Positions 47,342 through 57,636 of a DNA stretch of 64,000 nt are shown here, piece by piece. Numbering within the stretch: position 1 is the first letter of the stretch; every line of letters begins with the position of its first letter. The notes beneath the pieces are model-generated. The model was not told the DNA's origin. It made no database searches and saw nothing but the letters and a program-made list of their open reading frames with translations. The stretch spans positions 47,414,365 through 47,478,364 of the forward strand of contig NC_055996.1 of the NCBI RefSeq assembly GCF_018446385.1. The letters are read 5' to 3'. This DNA comes from Zingiber officinale. Its lineage: Eukaryota; Streptophyta; Magnoliopsida; Zingiberales; Zingiberaceae. The translations under genes were made by a program, and so were the position numbers.

Positions 47342-50300
47342 ATGGCACGAGGACGCCCAGCTAGAAGGGCACCAGCTACTGAGCCCCAGCATGAGGCAGG
47401 CAGTTCAGTGCCTCCCTAAGACCTTACAGCAGTAGTGGCTCAGTTACAGAAGCAGCTTGAAGAACAGCGACAGAAGATAGCCACCTTAAAGGCTAATCAG
47501 CAGAATACTCCCACTGTCACCCCGGAACCAAACATAGCAACCCAAGTAGTTATAGAGGTTCCACCAGTCCAGCCTACAGCACCAGTAGCCCCAGCAGCAG
47601 AGGCAAAGAGAGAAGCCTATCTGATCCAATGGCAGAGAGTCAAGCCCGAGAACTTCTCAGGCACCAGTGAACCATGGGATGCTCAAGCCAGGTTCAAAAC
47701 ACCGGAGAGTACGATGGAGCTTTTGGACTGGCCAGAGCATGAAAAGGTGAAGTGCGGCTCCTTCTGCTTGACAGGAGATGCACGTATGTGGTGGGAGAGA
47801 ATTAGAGCGAAGCGCCCAGTGAACCAGATGACATGGGCTGACTTCGCGAAAGAATTCTTCGAAGAGTTCTTTCACATGCGGGTCACAAACCGCCACTACG
47901 ACGAGTTCACTGAGTTTCGTCAGGGCAACCTATCAGTCGAGGAAGCCGTGAAGAAATTCAATAGATTGGCTCGTTTATGCCCTGAACTAGTCAGCACAGA
48001 AAAAGAACGAGTCCGGTTGATGCTCAAGATACTGAGGCCGGAAATAGCGATGAACGTGGCTGGCGGCGTGCATAGGCCGCAAACCACCGAAGAACTAGTC
48101 AGCAGTGCTCTGACCACTGAGCACAATCAGAACAATATCAAGCAGCAGAAGCAAGTCCTCTCAGAGTTCAAAGGGCAAGGAGGCTCAGGTACTCAGAAAC
48201 AACAGGGCCACAGCTCTAACTGGAAAAGGAACTCCAGCAACAAGCGCAAACCAGGGAGTTACCCAAAGGGAGGACCAGCCAGCAAACAGCCTAGTTATCA
48301 CAAATGTGCTACTTGTGGGAAATTTCACCCAGGAGTTTGTCGCAAGGGCACACGAGGATGCTTTGAATGTGGACAGGAAGGGCATATGGCTAAGCAATGC
48401 CCGAACAAGACAAGTCTTCCTCAACCACAGCCGATACAGTATGGAGGACAGCCAGCACAGCTACATCAGATGCAGGCCGTGTTAGATGGTCCACACATCA
48501 GCCAGGGAAGACTAGAAGCCCCTCCAGCTATGACGAATGCAAGGATCTACTCCTTAACCAGAGAAGACGTAGCGAATGCCTCGACAGTTGTTACAGGTCA
48601 GATTAGTATTTTACATCATAGTATCCAGGCATTCGCTGAAAAGTTAGCGATACCCCTAGAGGTACTCAGTAGTCAGTTTCTGACGACCCTACCTTCAGGA
48701 GAAATTATGGCATCCACGCACTGGCTCAGAGCAGTGCCAGTCATTATAGCAGACAGAGAACTCTTTTGTGATCTGATAGTGCTAGATATAACTGATTACG
48801 ATGCCATGTTTGGAATGGACTTCCTAATCAGATACGGTGCCTCTATCGAGTGCCGTAAACAGAAAGTCATAATCCAACCTGAAGCAGGAGTGCAATTCGA
48901 GTACATCGGAGAACCAAAGAGAAAGACCAAGAAATTTCTCTCAGCTCTGAAGGCACAGAAATTGTTAGATTCAGGATGCACGGAATTTTTAGCGCATGTA
49001 GTCAATGCCAGTCAGGACATGGACCAACAGCTAGCAGAGGTCCGAGTCGTACGTGACTATCCAGCAGTCTTCCCTGAGGAATTACCAGGCCTAGCACTAG
49101 ACAGGGAGATTGAATTTGAGATAGAACTCATTCCCGGTATAAATCCTATCTCCAAAGCACCTTATCGCATGGCTCCAGCAGAACTGAAAGAACTTCAGGA
49201 GCAATTACAGGAGCTGCTTGACAAGGGCTTCATACATCCTAGTCACTCACCATGGGGAGCACCTGTATTGTTCGTGAAGAAGAAGGACGGGAGCATGCGC
49301 CTGTGTATAGACTACCGGGCACTGAACCAAGTCACCATCAAGAACAGGTATCCTCTTCCCAGAATAGATGACATGTTCGATCAGCTAAAGGGAGCAGCAG
49401 TGTTCTCTAAGATAGACCTCAGATTAGGTTATCATCAGGTGAAAGTTAAAGAAGGGGATATACCCAAGACAGCATTCAGGACTAGATACGGACACTACGA
49501 GTTCGTAGTCATGCCCTTTGGCGTGACAAATGCTCCAGCTACTTTCATGGACCTCATGAACAGAGTATTCAGGGACTACCTAGATAGATTTGTTATTGTG
49601 TTTATCGATGACATTCTTATCTATTCAGGAACTCAGGAAGAATACGCAGAGCACCTGAGAATAGTATTGCAGACCCTTCAGCAGAACCAGTTGCACGCCA
49701 AGTTTACGAAATGTGAATTTTGGTTAGATCAGGTGTCCTTCCTGGGTCACATCATCTCAAAGGATGGTATCATGGTAGACCCCAGTAAGATAGAAGTTGT
49801 GAGTAACTGGAAAAGACCCAAGAACGCCAGTGAGATCAGGAGCTTTTTGGGACTAGCAGGTTATTACAGAAAGTTTGTAGAGGACTTCTCCAGAATAGCC
49901 TCCCCACTGACAGCTCTTACCAGAAAGAACAGAAAATTTCAGTGGTCAGAGGACTGTGAGAACAGCTTCAGCGAGTTAAAGAGGAGATTGATCAGTGCCC
50001 CCATTTTGACTCTACCAGCCAACACAGATAGCTTTGACATTTACAGTGACGCCTCTAAGTTGGGACTAGGAGCAGTACTGATGCAAGAAGGTAAGGTGAT
50101 CGCCTATGCCTCCAGACAACCCAAGGAATATGAGAAGAATTACCCTACTCATGACCTTGAGCTTGCAGCAGTAGTGTTCGCTCTCAAAATTTGGAGACAT
50201 TACTTGTATGGAGCTCAGTGCAGAGTGTATACAGATCATCAGAGTCTGAAGTACTTTTTCACTCAGAAGGATCTGAATATGCGACAGCGTAGATGGCTAG

Positions 50301-50398
50301 AGCTGGTCAATGATTATGACATAGATATCCTCTACCACCCAGGAAAAGCCAATAAGGTAGCAGATGCACTTAGCAGAAAGTCCGATGCTACCTTCTAG
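47342..50398 (+). pseudogene. Gypsy D gag-protease-RT-RNase H
   Basis: The start at 47,342 (MARGRPARRAPATEP) is followed by a TAA at codon 26 (47,417-47,419). The same frame then stays open from 47,435 to 50,398 (987 codons). Gag runs to the zinc knuckle [14 protein letters not shown] (about 48,361-48,402). The protease zone around 48,595-48,650 lacks the aspartate DS/TGATHS motif: it jumps from GQISILHHS straight to AFAEKL, an in-frame deletion. RT has [22 protein letters not shown] and catalytic FIDD (about 49,600). RNase H has [22 protein letters not shown] and [15 protein letters not shown] (50,040-50,385). The frame ends at TAG 50,396-50,398, just after RNase H, and integrase continues in another frame. 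This is the best preserved coding region in the window, but the missing protease motif and early stop make it defective. Confidence 0.94.
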
Positions 50399-51921
50399 CA
50401 GCCATGTCACCGCCCCTACAGAAAGAGATTACATATTTTGGTCTCTAACTTATAGTGGGGCAGCTTTCTACTATGACATTAGCATCTAACCTGCTTGGTG
50501 ACATTCAGACAGCTCAGGAACAGGATCCTGAAATTCAGAAAACCAAACAAGGGTTAGCAGAATCAGAAAGTAGAGAATTCAGAGTGTCCGATAGTGGGGT
50601 GTTAAACTTCGGTGACAGACTCTGTGTTCCAGATCAGGAGGAACAAAAGAGGAAGATTTTAGATGAGGCTCACAGGACTCCTTATGCGATGCATCCAGGT
50701 TCCACCAAGATGTACCAGGACTTGAAGAAACATTTTTGGTGGCCCGTGATGAAAAGAGACATCGCTAGATATGTTAGCACCTGTCTGACCTGTCAGAGGG
50801 TCAACGCAGAACACCAGAGACCAGGAGGAGTTCTGCAGCCTATCCAGATCCCAGAATGGAAGTGGGAAGACATTTCTATGAATTTTATAGTGGGACTACC
50901 CAGAACCACGAATGGTTTTGATACCATCTGGGTAATAGTCGACAGGTTAACTAAATCAGCCCACTTTTTAGCTATCAGGATATCCTACTCCATGGAACAG
51001 CTAGCTTAGTTGTATCTCAAGGAGATCGTCAGACTACATGGAGTCCCACAGACCATCATATCAGATAGAGATAATAGGTTCACCTTTCACTTCTGGGAGT
51101 GTGTACAGATAGCATTGGGCACTAAGTTAAAGTTCAGCACAGCTTTCCATCCTCAGACAGATGGTCAGACGGAGCGAGTAAATCAGGTACTCGAAGACAT
51201 GCTCCGAGCATGTGCCCTAGACTTCAAAGGAAGTTGGTGCAAATATCTGAGTTTAGCAGAATTTGCATACAACAACAGCTATCAGGCCACTATCGGTATG
51301 GCACCTTATGAGGCTCTCTACGGGCGGAGGTGTAGATCTCCAATCTGCTGGTGTGAGAGTGGTGAACAGAAAGAACTAGAACTTCAAACAGATCTAGTAG
51401 CAGATACCACAACAGCTATACAGCAGATCCGCCATAGGATAGAGACAGCTCAGAGCCGCCAGAAAAGCTATGCTGATACACGGCGTAGACCCTTAGAGTT
51501 TTCAGTTGGGGATACAGTGTTCCTCAGAGTAGCTCCCATGAATGGGGTAATGCGTTTTAGGAAAAAGGGTAAGTTAAGTCCCAGATATGTGGGACCATAC
51601 CTTATCACTAGAAGAGTTGGCAAAGTAGTATATGAGCTAGAGCTACCACAGGAGATGTCAGCCATCCATAATGTATTTCATGTCTCTATGCTGAAGAAGC
51701 ATATTCCAGATGTCACCCAGGTGATTGAGCCCCAGTCGGTACCAGTCCGCGAAGACCTCAGCTATTATAGTCGGCCTATTCAGATAATAGACCGAGCAGT
51801 TAAGAAATTGCGGAACAAGGAGGTATCATTAGTAAAAGTCATTTGGCAAAATCACACAGCAGAAGAGGCAACCTGGGAGACAGAAGCTAGTATGAGACAG
51901 AAGTACCCAGAGTTATTCTAA
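50399..51921 (+). pseudogene. Gypsy D integrase with chromodomain-like C-terminus
   Basis: Follows RNase H after a frameshift; open from 50,455. The zinc-binding region H..H..CLTCQ is at 50,670-50,800. The catalytic core normally begins MDF; here it is MNF (codon 50,881-50,883), so the first aspartate of the D,D,E triad is asparagine. The second (IISDRDNRF, about 51,055) and the glutamate (TDGQTERVNQVLEDML, about 51,160-51,205) are intact. A TAG at 51,007-51,009 splits the core in frame. Downstream are the GPY-like YVGPYLI segment (about 51,588) and a C-terminal ILxR..K.LRNKEVSLVKVIW...EEATWE block ending PELF. That is the chromodomain-type end of Tekay/Del chromoviruses, which directs insertion toward heterochromatin. 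Confidence 0.93.
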
Positions 51922-51939
51922 GTTCGAGGATGAACTTTT

Positions 51940-51956
51940 TATAAGGTATGGGGGAT
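51940..51956 (+). other. Polypurine tract of Gypsy D
   Basis: ATAAGGTATGGGGGAT immediately precedes the 3' LTR. The same tract is found inverted at 63,838-63,853. Confidence 0.85.
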
Positions 51957-54257
51957 TGTAACGCCCGAAAATTCTCGAAATTATTTTAGAAATATTCTAT
52001 GATTTTTCTGAAATTTTAGGATATTTTTTTACAAAATTTTTAGAATAGCAGAAGTAGCAAAAATAAATAGAATCGTAAAACAGCTTAAGCGAGAATTGAA
52101 CCCGAGACCTATTGGGTTCTATGACTTAAGGTGAACTCTAGTAACCAAGTGAACCCAACAGGGCCGTGCTGAAAGGAAAGGGGAACAATTATATTTATAT
52201 TTGAGTTGGGCTGAATTACCCACTTAATATAAATAGGGAAGAATTAAGTGAAGAGTTATTTTTAACGTGACTCTCCTCTCCCTCAAAAACCCTTACACGC
52301 CGACCCCTTCTCCTCTTCTTCTCTCGGCGCACCAAGCCCCAAGGGCTAGGGTTCCGTCTCAAGGGTTCCAGGAGCACCTTCCGGCGATGACTCCGACACG
52401 AGGACATTTCTCTCCGCAAGAAGAACGCGTGGACGCGAGAAAATCATCGAGAAGATCGTCTCCAACGGAAAATTAGCGACTAGATTCATAAGAAAACTAG
52501 AGCAGGAGGTAAGAAACCCCTCACCTGCAGTATAAGTAGCTTCCGTGTGAATATTATGCTTCATTTTAGTAGTATGTAGATTCTCGACACAAAGGATGCG
52601 AATTAGCGCATACCAAGTGTTCGATTAAATTATTAGCACGGTTAAAATGCAACTTAAGCATTTTACTAGCTTAGCTAAATGCGATAGAAGCATTCATTCA
52701 GTATGTTTAGCTTTAGTACAGCTTATATGGGACTACGGTCCAATGGGTGGGCTCCCACAGTCGCCTCTAGGTTCAGATAACCTAGAAATATCAATATAAG
52801 AAGAACTCAGCTATAATCAGTATTTTATTTTAGCAGTGGCATTGTACTGGATTAGATATCCATTGGGTTGGGCTCCCACAGTCATCCCTAGGTTCAGATA
52901 ACCTAGTAACCTCACTAAATTCTGGACTTGCTAACCTAGGTCTAGTTAGGGATGCGCGCATAGCACGTACAGATGTCGGGCCCATCAGCAACATGATTAT
53001 TATTTTAATCTATTTATGAAATAGTTTTCAAAACTTCACAAATAGTTATGTGAATTCAGTAAAGCTTTAGCATTAGTTTAGAATTAGCTCAGTACAGTTT
53101 GTTTGTATCAGTTTAGTTTTCTATTGATACCATATGATAGCATATGTTAGCGCTTGTTGCCATGACTAGTTTGTTTGTACGTCATGCTATGCTTTTACAT
53201 GTTCAGTATATATATTTCAAATAGCATGCTTTAAAAACATAAATTGCATCGTATGCATGTTTTAGTGAGGTTGATGGTTTCTTACTAAGCTCTCAAGCTT
53301 ACAGATACTCTTTTCCTTATACTGCAGATAAAGGTAAAGGAAAGATGGACTAGCGGAGGCTGGAGGACAATGCAACGAAGATGTGTGTGTGAAAAAGGAG
53401 TTTGGAATGAAGATCTTAGGGATTTAGCAAGTCTAACTATTAGAACCTTGTTACTTTTAGTTTCGTATTTCAGTTTTCTTAAAAGTCATGAACTAGTGAA
53501 ATATGCACCATGCCATGTTTAGAATGCTAGATTATTGTTGTTAGAATGCATTTTAGTTAGTTCAGAGTTGGTATATGAGATTTCTTCTTGAACCAGGGCT
53601 GAAATCAGGTTCTGATATGAAATCAGAAACCCCAATTGATCAGCCGATCGATTGGAGGCTTCTCGATCGATCAGCTGATCGATTGGGCAGCTTATCCCGC
53701 GAACAGAATGCGTCTGGATCGATCAGTCGATTGATCCAGCCGAGTTTCGTCGCGAATAGAAGGTTTGTGGATCAATCAGGCGATCGATCCGAGTTGAACC
53801 CGCGTACAGCGCGTCGTCGAATCGATCACTGGATCGATTGGACATATTGGATCAATCAGCCGATCGATCCAGACGTTAGTTCCCGCGTATAGTAGGGTCC
53901 TGAATCGATCACTGGATCGATTGCCCTACCAGGATTGATCAGCCGATCGATCCAAATTAGCCTCCGTGCACAGTAGCACGCTGGATCGATCCGTGGATCG
54001 ATCAGAGGCCTAGTACTAGCTGAAAAGACTTTAGTTCAGCTCCAGATGACAGCAAAGACCTAGAACACCCTTTCTAGCATAGCCACAGCAATTCAAGGGA
54101 TAGTTTAAACATTAAGTTCAGATAGTATAGCGATTAACAGAAGCATATTCATTAGTTCAGCAAAATTTTCATCAGATCAGCTTTCCGCACATGAGTTAGT
54201 ACAACATAATGTAACGATCGGCTTCACAACCTAGTTAGTAGAAGGCAGGGCGTTACA
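51957..54257 (+). repeat. 3' LTR of Gypsy D
   Basis: 2,301 bp, without the solo LTR insertion. It keeps only one CTAGGTTCAGATAACCTAG unit at 52,767-52,785 where the 5' LTR has two. The GATCGATC palindrome run is at 53,634-54,004. Confidence 0.95.
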
Positions 54258-54262
54258 TAGCA

Positions 54263-55099
54263 TAATAATCAATAATGAAAAATACCTGAAGAGGATGGGG
54301 AATCGAATGCTTTATTCTTATTCATGGACTCAAGATACATCTTGCAGTTTCTTTACCATTACCCATCTTGCCACAATGATGGCATAGGCCCTTTTGTGCT
54401 AGTTCTATTGTCTTGGCCTTTTTGCTCTTCCCTTTAGCTTGATATTTTAGCTTCCTCTTATAACCTTTCTTGGAGGAGTTTACTAACATCAGAGTTTTTT
54501 GTTCACCCTTAACAGAAGGCTCCACAGTCTTGAGCATATTTATCATCTGGGGGATGGTCGATTCCAAATTGTTCATCTGATAGTTCATCATAAATTGTGA
54601 ATGACTTTTTTCGTAAATTATGTAGGATTAAGTCAATACTTAACTCATGATCTATTGTATAATTGAGTGATGTTAAACGCTCTATGTAGCCATTCATCTT
54701 TAATACGCATTGTACTACAGACGAACCCTACTGTATCTTTGAGCAAAAGAGAAGCTTAGAGACTTCGAACCTTTTGGATCTAGCTTGCTCATCAAATAGC
54801 TCATGAAGATGATAGATAATATCATAAGCATCCAAATACTCATGCTATTTCTATAATTCAGGAGTCATATCGGCTAGCATGATGCAACTAGCAAGTACAG
54901 AATCATCTTTATATTTCTGAAGGGCCAATAGTTGGTCTGCAGTTGCGTCGACATTAAGACTGGTGGGAAGATATTGATCAAGGACATAAGCTAGCTTCTC
55001 AGCTTTGAGAACAATTGTCAAATTTTGAAACCAGTCCAAGAAGTTTGGCCCAGACAGTTTATTCGAGTCCAAAATTAAATGCAGATTAACAGAAGTCAT
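54263..55099 (-). pseudogene. Family C gag pseudogene
   Basis: Minus-strand capsid polyprotein, starting at 55,099 with MTSVNLHLILDSNKLSGPNF and LDWFQNLTIVL, the N-terminal gag signature of Angela-like Copia elements and related to family A gag. It is closed by TAG near 54,851. Other pieces continue in shifted frames: NGYIERLTSLNYTIDHEL (about 54,690) and a basic stretch KRKLKYQAKGKSKKAK (about 54,460-54,410). At its 3' end is a broken zinc knuckle (LCHHCGKMG, about 54,380-54,355) whose last histidine and cysteine are lost by frameshift. Protease continues at 43,530, across the Gypsy D insertion. Confidence 0.87.
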
Positions 55100-56733
55100 A
55101 ATTAAATGATTAACCTAGAAATACAAAAATCAGAATGTATAAGAGACTTGATTTTATTTATGTAAACAATTTACATAAAAGCCTGCTTATTTATCAAATT
55201 CAAATACCCTTATTTTAAATTCGGAAGATGGTAGGTTTTCTCCAAGTGGGTTGATATCCACCATAGATAAGAATAATCTTGACTTTGGCTAATAAGCCAT
55301 TCTTAGTTATAGCGGTATATAACATATTTACCGATTGCATATCACTTATATGAAACTATCACATTATGCTAGCAACTAATTGATTTTCGCATAAACATGG
55401 GGTTGTTAACACATTAACAAGTATACATCAAATGCACATCACCCAACTTCACCTCTATCCACATTGATCAAGGCTTTGGCACAACAAATCAACACTTTAA
55501 GTTTAAAACCAAACCGTTAATCATGAGATTGCATCTTTATAGTTTGAACATGTTTAATTTCAAGTTGAGCTTGACTTTGGCCAACAAGTCAAACAAGAAA
55601 TTAAACTCTGGTTCTTACCATATTTACAGAAGATGTAGGTTTTAATATTGAATAAGGGATTTAAGTCTCATCTACATCGTGTAAAATTCTATCTACATGA
55701 CATTACACGCATTGCATAAATGATGACATCGCACGCATGACATAAATGATGATACGACACATCACACGCATGGCATTTCATAGTATGAAACATCAAACAT
55801 ATGGTAAAATCTAATCACATCACAGACATGACAAAACTAATAATGTCATAATTAATGCATCTACATGGTATACAATATGGTATGTTCATGGCAGAAATTT
55901 ACATATGATATAATTCTATTTTGAAAATAAAAATATATTATAAATATAATTTTAATAAATCAAGATTTATTTAATCAAATTAGAAAACCAATTTCTAAAT
56001 TTAATTAACATATCTCATCTAGAATCTTTCTATCAATCAAGAATCTTCAATTATTTTGGAAACAAATTTCTAAATTTATTTCCTAATCATTTAAGAAATA
56101 AATAATTAATATTTCTTAATTTATTACATAATAATTCAAATCTAAATTTTGTATTTCTCACAATTTAGGAAAATTTCCAAAAATAGAATAGTTTAATATA
56201 TCTGAAAATTCTAAAAAATATTATTTCTATAATTTAATTTAGAATATCACAAATCTAGATTTTTTATGATTTTTTAAATCTTTCTAAATTTGGTATTTCC
56301 TAACAATTTAGGAAACTTTTTAAAAATAGAATATTTTAATAAATCCAAAAATTCCTAAAAAATTAATTCTATAATTTAATTTATAATATTTCAGATCTGG
56401 ATTTTTTTTAAAAAAAATTCAGAATCTTTCCATATTTGCTACTACCTAACAAATTATGATATTTTTAAAAAATAAAATATTTAATAAAATTTCAGAAAAT
56501 TTCAAAAATGATAATTTCTAAATTTACAGAATATTTCTAAATTAACAGAATATTTCTAAATTTAATTTTCTGAAATTATATCAGAAACTTTTTAAAGATA
56601 GAATTTCCTAACAATTTAGGAAACTTTCCAAAAAAATAGAAAAATCTTAATAATTCCAGAAAAATTTCAAAATTAATTACAACACAAATTATGAACTGTA
56701 AAATAATTTTATGATTATGTCGAAGCATGATCA
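55100..56733 (-). other. Family C untranslated leader
   Basis: About 1.6 kb between primer-binding site and gag. AT-rich and non-coding. It contains repeated units around TTTCCTAACAATTTAGGAAA, a near-perfect palindrome (56,296-56,315 and 56,604-56,623, with weaker copies near 56,155 and 56,445), and a CACGCATGRCATAAATGATG repeat near 55,685-55,770. Confidence 0.7.
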
Positions 56734-56747
56734 GACTTTGATACCAC
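56734..56747 (-). other. Primer-binding site of family C
   Basis: The reverse complement reads GTGGTATCAAAGTC, directly next to the LTR boundary at 56,748. Confidence 0.8.
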
Positions 56748-57636
56748 TGCTAGGATATGCTCGATGTGGTGTGTGCTAAAACACTCTTCGTAAACATGCA
56801 CGGCAAAAAATAAAACAATAATAATTTCTAAATTATTACATCACACGCACCACACTCATACAAGGATATTAAATTTTTATGGAAAGTATATTTACGCTAG
56901 GTGTACCTTACGAATAACATGTAACAAGAAGGGTATCAACCGTAGCAATGTTGTCGAACCTCGCCTCTATTTGTATCCACGCTGACTCCTCAAGACAACT
57001 CCTTGAGTACAAGCCTCTCCTTCAGAAGTTACTAGCTACAAGCAAAGAAGAGGGATCAAGAGGAGGAGGAAGAGAAGCACACAAGAAGAGTTTTCTCCCT
57101 TGTGGTGGTCACGACAACAAGGGGAAGGGCTTCCCCTTGTTGGTAGCGATAAAGAGAGAGGGGAGAGGGAGAGGAGAAGAGAAATTGAGTTAAGGTTTTC
57201 CAAAACCCATACAAGCCAATTAATGACCTCATGTGTATAATTTTCTCTCAACCAAATCAATATATAGCCCTTATTAATGAGTTGGATTACAAAGCCCACA
57301 ACCCATTATCCCTTAAACAAAAATTAGCCCATTAAACCCTTGGTTTGATTCACAACTAATCTAAGTTAGTTCATGACTAATTCATGATTAAACCAAATAT
57401 GGTCCAACTCTTCCATAAGAGATTTGGCCCATGCATGGTTCCATTGCGACAAATATTTCCATATTTGTCTTATGTGTGTTCCAACCAAACATTTATCTCT
57501 TGATCTAAGAATCCTATTCTTTAACTTGTTTTACGCCTTTTAGAGACTCATTAGTGTGTCTAGCCCAACAAGTTCTAGGTTTATCATGGTCATCCATAAT
57601 TAACTACTTAATTATAGAACGATCACGAGTGGCACC
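56748..57636 (-). mobile_element. 5' LTR of family C, truncated by insertion
   Basis: Matches the 3' LTR at 29,151 from its TGTTGG/TGCTAG end. It lacks the SINE, and stops at 57,636, where a family B LTR begins. The rest of the LTR should lie beyond that insertion, outside the window. Confidence 0.85.

Larger units (their letters stand above)
43531..54257 (+). mobile_element. Gypsy retrotransposon D (Tekay/Del-like)
   Basis: 10.7 kb, TGTAACGCCCG...GTTACA, with a perfect 5-bp target duplication TAGCA (43,526-43,530 and 54,258-54,262). LTRs are 3,599 bp (including a nested 1,272-bp solo LTR) and 2,301 bp. Order is PBS, gag, protease, RT, RNase H, integrase, chromodomain-like end, PPT, i.e. Ty3/Gypsy. 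By eye about 17 differences fall in the first ~620 LTR bases, so insertion is fairly recent. It landed in the protease region of family C. Confidence 0.96.

Noticed and set aside
43531..54257. Integrated virus (pararetrovirus or other)
   Set aside because: LTRs, tRNA-Met primer site, polypurine tract, 5-bp TSD and chromodomain-type integrase define a Ty3/Gypsy retrotransposon. No envelope, movement or coat protein is seen.
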